A DNA stretch of 64,000 nt from Bartonella bilalgolemi (GCF_023500045.1 NZ_JAMCOF010000004.1:1-64000), one strand, 5' to 3'; shown: positions 50,784-62,307, counted from the stretch's first letter. Translations and numbers: made by a program. Notes: a model not told the origin generated them from the sequence alone.

Positions 50784-52166
50784 TTAACTTTCCAATTTTT
50801 TTCCATTTTTATATATATAACTTGGTTTATACATCGTCACTAGCTCTTCTGCCGCTGTTGGATGAATTGCCATAGTTTCATCAAAGATATCTTTCGTCAG
50901 CTTTCCTTTTAGCGCTATTCCAATAAGCTGCGCCATTTCACCAGCACCTTCTCCTAAAATATGTGCACCAACAACAATACGACTCTCGCCATCAACAACT
51001 AATTTCATAAACATCTTTTCTGAATTACCAGAAAGAGTATTACGTAAAGAACGAAATTGTGTACGATAAATTTCAACATACTTATAACAACGTACAGCAC
51101 ATTCTTCTGAAAGACCAACTGTCCCAATTTCTGGCTGCGAAAAAACAGCTGTCGCAATTAAATTATAATCCGGTATAGTTGGAATTTCCTCAAAAGCAGT
51201 TTTAATAAAACACATTGCTTCGTGGATAGCAATAGGTGTTAACTGAACATGACCAGTGACATCACCAACAGCCCAAATATGAGATACACTTGTTGTCATT
51301 TTTTCATCAACAACAACGGCTCCATTTTCATTAAGTTTAACACCTATTTTCTGGAGCCCTAAATCCTTTGTATTTGGCACACGTCCTGTAGCCAACATAA
51401 CTTGATCAGTGCTAATAATTTGCCCATTTGATAAAACAACGTTATAGTGATTGTTTTTGGCTTCAACCTGAGCAACTGTAGCTCCATAGATAATAGAAAT
51501 GCCCTTTTCAATCATCGCATCACTTAGTAATCGCCGCAAATCATAATCAAAATTACGAAGAATTAAATCACCACGATGAACTAATGTTGTTTTGACACCT
51601 AATTCGTGAAAAATACTAGCAAATTCAAGACCAATATAACCGCCACCAACAATAACTATTGATTTTGGTAATTTTTCAAGATCAAAAACCTCACTAGAAG
51701 TAAGACATAATTCACTGCCTTTTATTGCAGAATTTGGAGCAATCATTGCTCCTGTCGCGATCAAAATCTTTTCTGCTTTTACTCGCTCGCCTGTTGCAGA
51801 AAGCTCTAATGTATGCTCATCAATAAAAACAGCGCGACTCTTATAAATTTGAACATTGTTATTTTTTAATCCCCTACAATAAAGTTCCTCCAGCCTCGAT
51901 ATTTCTTTATTTTTAGCTTCAATCAATTTGCTCCAGTTAAAAATTGGATCAACACATTTCCACCCAAAACCAATGCTATCCTTAAATTCGCGCGTATATT
52001 GCGACGCATAAACAAACAATTTTTTAGGAACACAACCGCGAATAACACAAGTCCCCCCTACACGATGTTCTTCTGCTATAGCGACACGCTTACCAAGCTG
52101 CCCAGCAAGACGAGCAGCACGTACTCCACCTGATCCCCCTCCAATAACGAACAAATCAAAAAGCAT
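50784..52166 (-). CDS. gor: glutathione reductase
   Basis: FAD enzyme keeping glutathione reduced with NADPH. 460 aa from ATG 52166 (MLFDLFVIGGGSGG), preceded by AAGGAG; a longer reading to 52223 adds 19 unrelated residues. Redox pair in GGTCVIRGCVPKK, NADP-site GGGYIGLEFA, and the catalytic His in AIHPTAAEE from the partner subunit. Follows the decayed aroG, an order also found intact in relatives. Confidence 0.95.
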   Translation of the reverse strand: MLFDLFVIGGGSGGVRAARLAGQLGKRVAIAEEHRVGGTCVIRGCVPKKLFVYASQYTREFKDSIGFGWKCVDPIFNWSKLIEAKNKEISRLEELYCRGLKNNNVQIYKSRAVFIDEHTLELSATGERVKAEKILIATGAMIAPNSAIKGSELCLTSSEVFDLEKLPKSIVIVGGGYIGLEFASIFHELGVKTTLVHRGDLILRNFDYDLRRLLSDAMIEKGISIIYGATVAQVEAKNNHYNVVLSNGQIISTDQVMLATGRVPNTKDLGLQKIGVKLNENGAVVVDEKMTTSVSHIWAVGDVTGHVQLTPIAIHEAMCFIKTAFEEIPTIPDYNLIATAVFSQPEIGTVGLSEECAVRCYKYVEIYRTQFRSLRNTLSGNSEKMFMKLVVDGESRIVVGAHILGEGAGEMAQLIGIALKGKLTKDIFDETMAIHPTAAEELVTMYKPSYIYKNGKKLES

Positions 52167-52343
52167 TATATAGCACTCCTTCCCGTACATTTTTACTGTA
52201 CAGGTATTGCTCCTTGTCATCAAATAAAAATTTTTTCTTTTTTCTGAAAATAATTTTTTTGTACAAAGATAATACTTTCAGTGTAATCTTTTTTCTTTAA
52301 AGTAATAATCTAACTAATGCTTTTAAATAAAACGCTTATGCAA

Positions 52344-52904
52344 TTACTGCATTGGAGATTTTGAAGAAGTAGACTCCATAGGAGTAATAGAATTATTTAA
52401 GTTAAGTGTTTGAGACATTTCTTTTTCTACATTTTTTATAAGATTTTGCATTATAGTAGAACACCATGCATCAAATACAGAATAAGCATCGCGTGCAACA
52501 TCCGGAACTTTCATCAAAAATTTTTTACCAACATCAGAACTATAAAATGCTGAAATTTTATCAAGTTCTTCCTCACTAAAATGCTTTGCATATACATGAG
52601 CAACTTCTTTTTCCAAATCAGCACGTCGTTTAGCTAAAGCAAGTGCTTGTTTATCAACAATCGTAGCAATATTTTTTTCTAAGTTTGGATCAGTACTTAT
52701 TAATTTTTCTTTAATATCACGTGCTGCCATTGGCAAAAAACTATCAAACTGATCAGTTGCACGAATAGCATTAATCACATTTTGGGCTGAATTTAAATGT
52801 TTTTCACTCATATCTTGCGCATAAGTTATCCCAATATTTACAGTCAAAATAGCAACTGCACTAAGCGATATTATAAATTTTTGAAAAAAAACTATTATTC
52901 TCAT
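52344..52904 (-). CDS. exported DUF2059 protein
   Basis: Periplasmic helical protein of unknown function, 186 aa if it starts at ATG 52904 (MRIIVFFQKF); the frame is open to 52931. A Sec signal peptide (about residues 1-29, ending at TYAQ) is followed by the DUF2059 region with HFSEEELDKISAFYSSDVGKKFL, the family's main signature. Between rpiA and gor, all leftward, a neighbourhood also seen in other Rhizobiales. Confidence 0.87.
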   Translation of the reverse strand: MRIIVFFQKFIISLSAVAILTVNIGITYAQDMSEKHLNSAQNVINAIRATDQFDSFLPMAARDIKEKLISTDPNLEKNIATIVDKQALALAKRRADLEKEVAHVYAKHFSEEELDKISAFYSSDVGKKFLMKVPDVARDAYSVFDAWCSTIMQNLIKNVEKEMSQTLNLNNSITPMESTSSKSPMQ

Positions 52905-52953
52905 AATAATGATAACTCCGTAAAATATCATAGCTTAAATTTCTAACAACTCT

Positions 52954-53658
52954 TTAATTACTAGATGACTCTAAAACTTTTATTGTACTATCTGCCATAG
53001 CTATAATTGCACGAGAAGCAAAACCTAAAAAAAGACCATGTTCAACAACACCAGGGACTCTCAATAACGCATCTGATAATACTTTTGGATTTAAAATAAA
53101 TCCTAAAAATGCATCAAAAATAAAGTGACCACCATCAGTCTCAAAAGGAATATCTCCATTCATACGCAACCTAATTTCTCCTGAGAGTCCTAAATCATTC
53201 ACTACCTTTTCAATTGCTTTACATGTAGCATTCATTCCAAATGGATTAACTTCTATTGGCACCCCACAAGCACCAAGCGTTTTTACCATCTTTGTTTCAT
53301 CAGCAATAATAAGCATCTCGTCAGATACAGATGCTACAATTTTCTCATGCAATAATGCCCCACCTCTTCCTTTAATCAAGGTCATCTTAGGATCAATCTC
53401 ATCAGCCCCATCAATACAAAGATCAAGTTTAGATACTTTATCTAAAGTAGTGATAGGCACTCCAAACTGACGACATAACTGCTCGGAATGATATGAAGTA
53501 GCAACACCAGTTATCCTTAAGCCATCTGCAATGCGCTCACCAAGAAGACGAATAAATTCATTTATTGTGGAACCAGTGCCTATACCAAGATGCATATTAT
53601 TTTGTACAAATTCAAGTGCCTTAGCAGCCGCTATTTTTTTTAATTTTTGGATCTCCAT
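52954..53658 (-). CDS. rpiA: ribose-5-phosphate isomerase A
   Basis: Interconverts ribose 5-phosphate and ribulose 5-phosphate in the pentose phosphate pathway. 234 aa with [39 protein letters not shown] (catalytic Asp, Glu and Lys) and [10 protein letters not shown] near the end. Likely the first gene of rpiA-DUF2059-gor. Confidence 0.95.
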   Translation of the reverse strand: MEIQKLKKIAAAKALEFVQNNMHLGIGTGSTINEFIRLLGERIADGLRITGVATSYHSEQLCRQFGVPITTLDKVSKLDLCIDGADEIDPKMTLIKGRGGALLHEKIVASVSDEMLIIADETKMVKTLGACGVPIEVNPFGMNATCKAIEKVVNDLGLSGEIRLRMNGDIPFETDGGHFIFDAFLGFILNPKVLSDALLRVPGVVEHGLFLGFASRAIIAMADSTIKVLESSSN

Positions 53659-54113
53659 ATATTATCCTTTCTTCATATCAATTAGCAATATTCATTATAA
53701 ATTATAAAAAACGATTTATTGCTCTAATCAGCTATGACTTTATTTGTTATCTTATTGAAAATAATATTGGTTACAAAGAATACAGTAATTAACTATTTTG
53801 TTTTTTTTAATAAAAGACCTATAATTTATAAAATAATTATTTGAAAATCGTAATACAAAGTGCATTCTTGTGAACTTATAAAGCAAATAAGAATCAAAAA
53901 AAATACTTACTTTAAAAAAACGATTATTAACTATTGATTCTTTCTAATTAGTTTAGAAATTAATGGAATGGTGTAGTAAGATGTGATAATTATTTCCCTC
54001 ATGTTATCGGATCTTTAACATTCAGGATACAGAAGATTAGCCGACACTTAATCAAAGCAATATATTTTGTATTAGTCGTATCTAGTACTACAAAAATAGG
54101 ACAATAGAATACT
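53659..54113. other. divergent spacer between rpiA and bfr
   Basis: About 455 bases, AT-rich, no gene recognised. It must hold the bfr promoter; I could not make out an iron-responsive (Irr or RirA) box with confidence. Confidence 0.45.
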
Positions 54114-54599
54114 ATGAAAGGTCACCCACAAATTATCGAGCAGCTCAATAAAGCCCTTTCTCTTGAGCTTAGTGCTGTTAATCAATATTTGTTGCATTCT
54201 TCTCTTATAGAAAACTGGGGCTATATCAAATTAGCCAAAATAGAACGTAAAGAATCTATAGAAGAAATGGAACATGTAGATAAACTCGTTAAACGTATTA
54301 CTTTTCTTGAAGGACATCCAAATATTCAATCTTCTGGGCCATTACGTATTGGAAAAAACCTCAAGAATATTTTAGAATGTGATCTTGCAAGTGAATATGA
54401 AGCTCGAGAATTTTATTTAAAATCACGCGAAATTTGTGCTAAGCTTTCTGATCATATCTCAAAGAAATTATTTGATGAATTGCTTGAAGATGAGGAGAAT
54501 CACATTGATTTTCTTGAAACTCAGCTTCAGCTTTTTAACACAATGGGAGAAGAGAAATATAGTCAGCTCAATGCTAGTTCTACTGAATGTGAATGCTAA
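54114..54599 (+). CDS. bfr: bacterioferritin
   Basis: Heme-containing iron-storage cage, 161 aa. The ferroxidase ligands are in place: Glu18, Glu51, His54, and Glu and His in [11 protein letters not shown]; the heme-binding Met52 is present. A short C-terminal tail with Cys (STECEC) is unusual compared with the textbook protein. For a blood-associated organism iron storage is expected. Monocistronic; no terminator recognised. Confidence 0.95.
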   Translation: MKGHPQIIEQLNKALSLELSAVNQYLLHSSLIENWGYIKLAKIERKESIEEMEHVDKLVKRITFLEGHPNIQSSGPLRIGKNLKNILECDLASEYEAREFYLKSREICAKLSDHISKKLFDELLEDEENHIDFLETQLQLFNTMGEEKYSQLNASSTECEC

Positions 54600-54667
54600 A
54601 AAGCCATTGTCTCATCTGTGAAAAAGGTTATTATAAATTTATATAGAGGCTGTAAATTAGCTAGTCT

Positions 54668-56938
54668 TTATAAACTTTTCCTATGAATATTCCATGGTCT
54701 ATAAGAACCTGCAGAAGACCAAAGAGTGTTTTTATTTTTAGTAAGTATAACACTCCCTCGTGATAATAATTGTTGAGGTGTAAATATTATTGAGTTTATT
54801 GTATCGCATGTCCGATTACTTGTTGCATGTTTTCTAATTATAATATCTGCTTTTACACAGTGATCTGTTTCTCCATATAAGATAGCAATTTTAAATCCAT
54901 TTTCTAATAAAGTTGTACAGATATTATCATCGCAAATAAATTGTCCTTTGAGAGATGGGCCAATCTTTGTTGGTTTAATGGTTTTATTTATGCGAAACGA
55001 TTTTTCCCATAGAGATATTGTAAACTTAGAAGGATGATAACGATCAATATATAATATATCGTCATTGAAAACACCCACAATTTTCATATTATCTGCTATG
55101 ATTAACTGTACAGGTGACTGCATCATACAAACTAAAATACCCCCTAAAATAAAGAAACCAAAAAAGAATCTAATAGCTGTTTTTAAAAAAGTGAGCCCAA
55201 CTAAACCGATACTTAATAAAATCAATGCAGATAACGGGATAAATCCAGGATTTAAAATAGGAGAAATAGCTTTTACAGCATAAGAAATTTTTATCATAAG
55301 GCTCGTACCAAATCCCATAATCTGTAATGGCCACCATTCAAGGCCAAAAAACATTGAAAAAACTGAGAGTAGTCCAAATGGAATGATAAAAATTGATACA
55401 ATAGGGAAAGCTAAAGCATTGCTGATAATACCTAAAAGAGCTACATTAGAAAAATGATAAGCTGCGTAAATCCCACTTGCAAAACCAGCAATCAATGAGG
55501 ACATGCAAGTTGAAACAATAGATAAAGAGATAAAACGAAGTACCCTTCCTCCAACATAAGAAGGGGCTGTATTTCCTTTATGAGAAAAATGCCCCTCACT
55601 CCACCAAGCAAAAGCAGTAATCAAAGCCGCAGTTGCAGAAAATGACATTTGAAAACTAGGCCCTAATATCTCATGCGGACTTATAGCTACAGTTACTAAA
55701 CCAGCAATAGCAAAATTACGCATTGTGATAGCAGAATGGTTACATAATATAGCAGTCAACATAACAGCAACCATTAAAAAACTTCTTTGTGCTGCAATAT
55801 TTGAACCAGATAATATCAAATAAAAAGCTGTAACTATTAATGCAGCAATGGCAGCAATTTTTTTAACTGAGTAATAAGATGAAAAGACTGGAAAAAATGC
55901 AAAAAAGCTCCGTACAATAACAAAAACCACGCCACTCAGTAAAGCCATATGCAAACCCGATATTGATAAGATATGTGCCAATCCAGCTATACGTAATGCT
56001 TCATTAGTATTATTTGAAATCCCCCCTCTCTGTCCTGTTATTAAAGCAGCAGAAACTCTTCCTTCTTCCCCACCAATTGCTTTATTAACTTTTTCAGTCA
56101 TTTGCATGCGTAAATTTTCAATTTTTTGTAAAACTTTTCCTAACATCGTATTAGACTGAAAAACCGATATCTTTTTTGGTTTTCCTAAATAAAATCCTTG
56201 AGCACCAATTCTTTTAAAATAATTATGAAAACTAAAATCATAACTTCCTGGACGTATTGCGCCAGATAAAGCACGAAGCTTTACTTTTCCATATAAGCCG
56301 TCTCCAGGATTTAACCCATATGGTAAAGACTTTGCGACTAAATGCACTCGATTGAGCTTATAGGGTAAAGTAGGTCGTTCTGTCTTCAAAACATCTACTT
56401 TTAAACGAAATCCCCCTTTTCCTACAGACTTAATAGAAACAATTCGTCCTGTTAGCATGGTTATAACATCGCAGCTCAACATTGGCGTAGACATACGCCA
56501 TGTTTCTATTTTTGCTGCCAAAGCGCCTAATACAATACAAAATAGAAATCCAGTTATAATCCATATTTTCTGATAACACCGTAAAACATATAACATGCCA
56601 AGGAATATAGTAATCAATACAACAAATTGTTTCCAACTTGGTTCTTGCTCTAAACTGAAATAAAAAATAACACCTGTACAAAAAAATACCAAAATTAATG
56701 AGAAAAGTAGTCCAAAAGAAATTTCCTTGTTTATGCAATCTATCAGCCATTTCCATAAAAAAACTACTTTTTCTTTAAAAAAAGAAAATAGAGAATCCTC
56801 TTTCCCATTATAGGTAGCATTGCTTGCACCATCAATAACAGACCGATCACCCTTCTGTATCAAAATAAGACGTTTGCTCTGTGAGAAAAGACTTTTTGAT
56901 AGATCATCTTCAACTTTATTTTGATCTAACATCCGCAA
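54668..56938 (-). CDS. comEC: ComEC/Rec2-family DNA uptake channel protein
   Basis: 756-aa membrane protein. An N-terminal soluble region with two helices at about 70-135, then a DUF4131 OB-like domain (about 150-255) and the Competence domain with many helices from about 300 to 615 (GQRGGISNNTNEALRIAGLAHILSISGLHMALL is the signature). After the last helix only about 130 residues remain, without the metallo-beta-lactamase HXHXDH motif, which is the usual Rhizobiales form. No other competence gene is in view, so its function here is uncertain. Divergent from gltX. Confidence 0.88.
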   Translation of the reverse strand: MRMLDQNKVEDDLSKSLFSQSKRLILIQKGDRSVIDGASNATYNGKEDSLFSFFKEKVVFLWKWLIDCINKEISFGLLFSLILVFFCTGVIFYFSLEQEPSWKQFVVLITIFLGMLYVLRCYQKIWIITGFLFCIVLGALAAKIETWRMSTPMLSCDVITMLTGRIVSIKSVGKGGFRLKVDVLKTERPTLPYKLNRVHLVAKSLPYGLNPGDGLYGKVKLRALSGAIRPGSYDFSFHNYFKRIGAQGFYLGKPKKISVFQSNTMLGKVLQKIENLRMQMTEKVNKAIGGEEGRVSAALITGQRGGISNNTNEALRIAGLAHILSISGLHMALLSGVVFVIVRSFFAFFPVFSSYYSVKKIAAIAALIVTAFYLILSGSNIAAQRSFLMVAVMLTAILCNHSAITMRNFAIAGLVTVAISPHEILGPSFQMSFSATAALITAFAWWSEGHFSHKGNTAPSYVGGRVLRFISLSIVSTCMSSLIAGFASGIYAAYHFSNVALLGIISNALAFPIVSIFIIPFGLLSVFSMFFGLEWWPLQIMGFGTSLMIKISYAVKAISPILNPGFIPLSALILLSIGLVGLTFLKTAIRFFFGFFILGGILVCMMQSPVQLIIADNMKIVGVFNDDILYIDRYHPSKFTISLWEKSFRINKTIKPTKIGPSLKGQFICDDNICTTLLENGFKIAILYGETDHCVKADIIIRKHATSNRTCDTINSIIFTPQQLLSRGSVILTKNKNTLWSSAGSYRPWNIHRKSL

Positions 56939-57046
56939 ATCCTCACTTTACTTGCAACGCGGCTATTGCACACCCTAATACCTATGTTAACATAGTTCTT
57001 CAATAAAATATCATAAATAACATCTCAATTTTAGAGGATAAGATCT

Positions 57047-58462
57047 GTGTCTGTTATTACCCGTTTTGCACCATCACCTACAGGCTTCCTTCATATTGGT
57101 AGCGCTCGTACCGCACTTTTTAATTGGCTTTATGCGAAACATACTGGAGGAAAAATGCTTTTACGTATTGAAGATACAGATCGAGAGCGTTCAACAGAAG
57201 CTGCAGTTAAAGCTATCATAGAGGGTCTGCACTGGATGGGACTTCACTATGAAGGAGATCCCATTTCGCAATTCAAACGAGCAGAGCGTCACCGTCAAGT
57301 CGCTGAACAACTCGTAAAAAATGGCAAAGCTTATTATTGCTATGCAACACCTGAAGAATTAGCTGAAATGCGAGAAAATGCCTTTGCAAAAGGCTTACCG
57401 CCACGCTACGATGGGCGCTGGCGTGACCGTGATATTGCTGAAGCCCCCAAAGGAATTAAACCTGTTATTCGAATTAAAGCTCCACAAGATGGAGAAACGA
57501 TTTTGCACGATCGTGTGCAAGGTGATATTCGCTTTCCTAATAAAGATCTAGACGATTTTATCATTTTACGTTCTGATGATTCTCCAACTTATATGCACGC
57601 CGTTGTTGTTGATGATCATGATATGGGGATAACACATATTATTCGCGGTAATGATCATCTTACAAATGCAGCTCGCCAAGCAATTATCTTCAATGCAATG
57701 GGATGGGATATTCCTATTATGGCCCATATTCCGCTCATCCATGGTGAAAACGGTGCAAAATTATCAAAAAGGCATGGCGCACTAGGTATTGATGCTTATC
57801 GAAAAATGGGGTATCTCCCCGCTGCCTTGCTCAATTACCTTGTTCGTCTAGGTTGGAGCCATGGTAATGACGAAATTATTTCAATAGAAGATATGATTGC
57901 TTGGTTTGATATTGATGATATCAATAAAAGTGCTGCCCGTTTTGATTTCAAAAAATTAGATGCCATCAACGGACATTATATACGTCTCAGTAATGATGAA
58001 AATCTATGTGATGCTGCTCTTAATATTTTACAGGAAAATGCAAATGAATTAAAAATAACAAAACAACTTGATGAAAAATGTCGTGCTCAATTTCTAGCTG
58101 CAATACCAAGTTTAAAAGAACGTTCAAAAACATTACTTGAACTTATTAATAACGCATCATTTATCTTCGCACAACGACCGTTACCTCTTGATGTACAAGC
58201 AAAAACACTCTTAAATGAAAATGGTCGGACTATTTTAAAAGGAATTTATCCTATCCTAATATCGTGCCCAAATTGGGATGCAAAAACTTTGGACAAAACC
58301 ATCCGACATTATGCACAAATACAAGAACTTAAATTTGGAACTGTTGTTCAACCACTTCGAGCGGCTCTTACAGGACGCATAACATCACCAGGAATTTTTG
58401 ATATGCTTATCTTATTAGGAAAAGATGAGGCTCTTAACCGCATCAACGACCAAATTACCTGA
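57047..58462 (+). CDS. gltX: glutamyl-tRNA synthetase, canonical paralogue
   Basis: 471 aa, class I synthetase with [15 protein letters not shown] and the KMSKS-type [11 protein letters not shown]; insertion and anticodon domains complete. GTG start at 57047 with AGAGGA upstream. It sits between divergent comEC and gltA, the normal Rhizobiales position, so this is likely the housekeeping enzyme while the copy at 46.5 kb is the second paralogue. Confidence 0.93.
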   Translation: MSVITRFAPSPTGFLHIGSARTALFNWLYAKHTGGKMLLRIEDTDRERSTEAAVKAIIEGLHWMGLHYEGDPISQFKRAERHRQVAEQLVKNGKAYYCYATPEELAEMRENAFAKGLPPRYDGRWRDRDIAEAPKGIKPVIRIKAPQDGETILHDRVQGDIRFPNKDLDDFIILRSDDSPTYMHAVVVDDHDMGITHIIRGNDHLTNAARQAIIFNAMGWDIPIMAHIPLIHGENGAKLSKRHGALGIDAYRKMGYLPAALLNYLVRLGWSHGNDEIISIEDMIAWFDIDDINKSAARFDFKKLDAINGHYIRLSNDENLCDAALNILQENANELKITKQLDEKCRAQFLAAIPSLKERSKTLLELINNASFIFAQRPLPLDVQAKTLLNENGRTILKGIYPILISCPNWDAKTLDKTIRHYAQIQELKFGTVVQPLRAALTGRITSPGIFDMLILLGKDEALNRINDQIT

Positions 58463-58724
58463 ACAGCATATTAATGAAATATATAAAACTAGCAAATATT
58501 AAAGTATAATTCTCTTAATGAAAAATAAAATTGTTTTTTAATTTAAAAAATTGAAATAAATATTAAAAAAAAACTATACTAAACAATATTTCAGATTGCC
58601 TAACCAAAATTTTAGAGTCAATATATTCTTAATATAAGTAGGAAAAGCTTTAACTATAAATTGCCATAGCGAATAAAACAGCATATTAATTTTAAAAAAT
58701 GGCAGCACTGAAAGGAAATATTTA

Positions 58725-60029
58725 ATGTCCGAAAATAAAGCATGTATGACTGTCAATGATAAAAAAATAGAATTACCTATCCGTAAAGGGACTATTGGCC
58801 CTGATGTCATCGAGATTGCGTCTCTTTATAAAGAAACTGACACCTTTACTTATGATCCTGGCTTTACCTCAACTGCCTCTTGTGAGTCAAAAATCACGTA
58901 TATCGATGGTGACAAAGGAATCCTACTTTATCGTGGTTATTCTATTGATCAGCTCGCTGAAAAAGGAGACTTTCTCGAAAGCTGCTATCTTTTGCTTTAT
59001 GGAGAATTACCAACCAAACAAGAAAAAATTGATTTTGATCAGCGTATTATGCAACACACGATGGTACATGAACAATTTGCAAGATTTTTCCATGGCTTTC
59101 GTCGTGATTCTCATCCTATGGCTGTTATGGTTGCTTGCCTCGGAGCAATGTCTGCATTCTATCATGATTCCATTGACATTACAGATTCCCAGCAGAGAAT
59201 GATTGCTTCTATTCGTCTTATTTCCAAAGTGCCAACTCTTGCTGCGATGGCATATAAATATAGTATTGGGCAACCATTTGTTTATCCACGTAACGATCTA
59301 AGTTACGCTGCAAATTTCCTTCATATGTGCTTTTCCGTTCCTTGTGAAGAATATAAAATTAATCCAGTGCTTGCTCGAGCTATGGACCGAATTTTCACCC
59401 TTCATGCAGATCATGAACAAAATGCATCTACATCAACAGTACGTCTTGCTGGTTCATCAGGAGCTAATCCATTTGCGTGTATAGCAGCAGGTGTAGCATG
59501 TCTTTGGGGACCAGCGCACGGTGGTGCTAATGAAACGTGTCTAAAAATGCTGCAAGAAATAGGCGCTGTTCAAAAAATTCCTGAGTTTATTGCGCGTGCA
59601 AAAAATAAAAATGATCGTTTCCGTCTTATGGGCTTTGGTCACCGTGTCTATAAAAATTATGATCCACGTGCGAAAATCATGCAGCAAACCTGCCATGAAG
59701 TCTTAAAAGAACTCAATATTCAAGATGATCCACTTCTTGATATTGCTATGGAACTTGAAAAAATTGCTCTAAATGATGAATACTTTATTGAAAAGAAGCT
59801 TTATCCTAATGTTGATTTTTATTCTGGTATTACATTAAAAGCTTTAGGATTCCCGACTGAAATGTTTACTGTCCTCTTTGCGTTAGCACGCAGTGTTGGC
59901 TGGGTTGCACAATGGAAAGAAATGATTGAAGATCCAGCACAAAAAATTGGCCGTCCACGCCAACTGTATACAGGCCCTGCAGCACGCGAATATATCCCGA
60001 TGAATAACCGTACGAATTCAAAAAAATAA
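58725..60029 (+). CDS. gltA: citrate synthase
   Basis: Condenses oxaloacetate with acetyl-CoA at the entry of the TCA cycle. 434 aa, hexameric (type II) form. Catalytic residues sit in GPAHGGANE (His), [14 protein letters not shown] (His) and PNVDFYSG (Asp). The sequence is that of a Bartonella gltA as far as I can judge from memory, the standard species marker of the genus. ATG 58725 follows AAAGGAAA. Confidence 0.97.
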   Translation: MSENKACMTVNDKKIELPIRKGTIGPDVIEIASLYKETDTFTYDPGFTSTASCESKITYIDGDKGILLYRGYSIDQLAEKGDFLESCYLLLYGELPTKQEKIDFDQRIMQHTMVHEQFARFFHGFRRDSHPMAVMVACLGAMSAFYHDSIDITDSQQRMIASIRLISKVPTLAAMAYKYSIGQPFVYPRNDLSYAANFLHMCFSVPCEEYKINPVLARAMDRIFTLHADHEQNASTSTVRLAGSSGANPFACIAAGVACLWGPAHGGANETCLKMLQEIGAVQKIPEFIARAKNKNDRFRLMGFGHRVYKNYDPRAKIMQQTCHEVLKELNIQDDPLLDIAMELEKIALNDEYFIEKKLYPNVDFYSGITLKALGFPTEMFTVLFALARSVGWVAQWKEMIEDPAQKIGRPRQLYTGPAAREYIPMNNRTNSKK

Positions 60030-60039
60030 AAAATCAATC

Positions 60040-60075
60040 AATAAAGCCTTAATTTATTGGGGCTTTATTTTTTTG
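60040..60075 (+). terminator. rho-independent terminator of gltA
   Basis: Stem AATAAAGCC / GGCTTTATT with a 12-nt loop, then a run of T; 11 bases after the gltA stop. Confidence 0.9.
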
Positions 60076-60755
60076 TATTTTCTTCAAATTACCACTCTCA
60101 TTTTTAATTGCTCTTTCTATTTTTAAAAACATAGAGACGTTATATTAAGTTAAGATTTAAAATAAGGTTTTATTATATTACGTCTAACTCTTACTTAGCA
60201 ACGGCTTAAATTGCGTGCCAATAAACCAAAAGTCTTTGAAAGATGTAATATCAATCACAAAAAAAGCAATACAAACTGCTTCAAGCCATGAAAAGTTTTA
60301 ATTACCTTATTAAAAAATGATTTTGCGCTAGTAATCTATTCTATCATTGCTTTTTTATCTATATTTCACCACGCACAAACTGATTTATCGTATTTTCTAC
60401 GCTTTTTACATGTTTCTTGCTAAATTCGAGCTGACAGAATTAAAAGCATGTTATCATGACATAATAGAATAGTGCTCAGCCATTCTCAAAATATTAAGCC
60501 ATCGCATTATTAATGAAAACAAATTGAATAATTTAAAATAATTCTTGTATAAAGATAATGAAAATACAATTCATATTTTACTTACTGTGAACTTTTTCCT
60601 GTGCGTATATTATACACTCCTAACATAATAAAGACTTGTTATGATTATAACAAAAATAAACACCAATAAATTTTTGTATTGCTCTTCATAAAGCTTACAG
60701 ATTATAAAATATGTAATAGCGTAGTATCTTTTTGTGCACCTCATAGGAGAGGATA
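60076..60755. other. gene-free AT-rich stretch before the amino acid ABC transporter
   Basis: About 680 bases with no supported gene. A few short minus-strand peptide stretches look protein-like (around 60350-60440), but I could not match them to any family, so a heavily decayed gene is possible and not shown. The promoter of the ABC operon should lie near the 3' end. Confidence 0.45.
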
Positions 60756-61493
60756 ATGAAATTATTGGCTGCAGCCTTCATAATAAGTGCAACACTATTT
60801 TCCCAGTTAGCTCATGCTAAAACTTTGAAAATTGCAACTGAAGGCTCCTATCCTCCATTCAGTTATATTGACTCAAATAATAAACTTCATGGTTTTGATA
60901 TTGATATAACTCATGCACTCTGCAAAAAAATGAAAATTAAATGTGTCATCACCATTCAAGATTTTGATGGAATTATTCTCGGTCTTCTTGCTCAAAAATA
61001 TGATGCTATTATTGCGTCCCTATCCCCAACACAAGAGCGACTAAAAAAAATTGACTTCACAGATGCTTATTACAGCACAGAATTAGCTGTAATTGTTCTT
61101 AAAAACTCACAAATTAAAGAAATCTCGGCAGAAGCATTTAAAGGAAAAAATCTTGGTGTACAATTAAACACAACACAAGCTATATATGCGGAAAATCATT
61201 ATGCATCTAAAGGAGTCAACATTAAATTTTATCCCACAACAAAAGAAGTAATACGCGATTTGTTAAGTAATCGCCTTGATATTGTTATTCTTGATAAATT
61301 ACAAATATTAGATTGGTTTAAAAACAAAGGAAAGGATTGTTGCCATTTTTTAGGAAGTATTAAAGGAACTCAACTTCCTATTGCAATTGCTATACGCCAA
61401 AATAACGACGATCTTAAAAACCAGTTCAATAAAGCCATAAAAGAAATTCGTGATGATGGAACATATGATAAAATTACTAAAAAATACTTCTAA
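60756..61493 (+). CDS. amino acid ABC transporter, periplasmic binding protein
   Basis: 245-aa solute-binding protein of family 3 (lysine/arginine/ornithine/histidine-like). Signal peptide ends at SQLAHA. Ligand-site motifs: TEGSYPPFSYID, GFDIDITHALCKKM, and SLSPTQERLKKIDFTDAYY; the Asp in LDIVILDKL is also typical. First gene of a four-gene import operon; RBS AGGAGAGG is strong. Confidence 0.93.
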   Translation: MKLLAAAFIISATLFSQLAHAKTLKIATEGSYPPFSYIDSNNKLHGFDIDITHALCKKMKIKCVITIQDFDGIILGLLAQKYDAIIASLSPTQERLKKIDFTDAYYSTELAVIVLKNSQIKEISAEAFKGKNLGVQLNTTQAIYAENHYASKGVNIKFYPTTKEVIRDLLSNRLDIVILDKLQILDWFKNKGKDCCHFLGSIKGTQLPIAIAIRQNNDDLKNQFNKAIKEIRDDGTYDKITKKYF

Positions 61494-61582
61494 AGTGATA
61501 CTTATTAAACATAAAATTAATTACAAATTGAGCAAATGATTTAAATTTTCAGCAAATAACTACTCAAATCTTTATTAGGAGA

Positions 61583-62293
61583 ATGGAGATGATTGACAGT
61601 TTATCATTGCTATCATTTAGCAATGGTGGGTGGGGTGTAGTAATACTTACAAGTGCAGGAATGACATTATCATTAGCTCTGTGCTGCCTAATTTTAGGAC
61701 TTCCTTTAGGACTTATGAATGCAATAATGATTCAATCCAATATCAAGATACTTAAAGTTACAGCAACTTTATTTTCATCGGTATTTCGCGGGCTACCAGA
61801 AATTTTAACATTGTTTTTTGTTTATTATGGCTTACAAAACTTTATTCAAGCTATATTTGATTTCTTAAATATTGACATAATATTTAGTATTAATGCTTTT
61901 ATTGCTGGTATTATTGCATTCAGTGTGGTTTTTGCAGCTTTTTCTTGTGAAGTTTGGCTTGCGGCATTTAATATGTTTGATAAAAGCCAATATGAATCAG
62001 CTCAAGTTTTAGGTCTCTCATGCTCGACAACGTTTTTCCGGATTGTTTTTCCTCAACTTCTCCGCAATGCTTTACCAGGACTTTCTAACAATTGGCTTAC
62101 TCTGCTTAAAGATACATCTCTTGTTTCAACTATTTCACTTCTTGATCTCATGCGACAAACTAATTTAGCTGCTACAGCAACTAATGAACCTATTCTGTTT
62201 TATCTTGTAGCATGCTTACTCTATCTATTGTTTTCAGCAGTTTCTTCCACAATTTTACATTATCTAAATAACATGAACTCAAGTAGGATATAA
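61583..62293 (+). CDS. amino acid ABC transporter permease (HisQ-like)
   Basis: 236 aa, five hydrophobic segments. Begins with the TM1 sequence GWGVVILTSAGMTLSLAL; the cytoplasmic coupling loop has EVWLAAFNMFDKSQYESAQVLGLS and FPQLLRNALPGLSNNW. It is 90 nt after the binding protein gene and 14 nt before its partner permease. Confidence 0.92.
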   Translation: MEMIDSLSLLSFSNGGWGVVILTSAGMTLSLALCCLILGLPLGLMNAIMIQSNIKILKVTATLFSSVFRGLPEILTLFFVYYGLQNFIQAIFDFLNIDIIFSINAFIAGIIAFSVVFAAFSCEVWLAAFNMFDKSQYESAQVLGLSCSTTFFRIVFPQLLRNALPGLSNNWLTLLKDTSLVSTISLLDLMRQTNLAATATNEPILFYLVACLLYLLFSAVSSTILHYLNNMNSSRI

Positions 62294-62307
62294 AAGGTGC
62301 TGATCTA

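Noticed and set aside
60350-60440. Possible remnant peptide on the minus strand (KKHVKSVENTINQF)
   Set aside because: It is protein-like over only about 20 codons and I could not assign it to a family, so it is not listed as a pseudogene.
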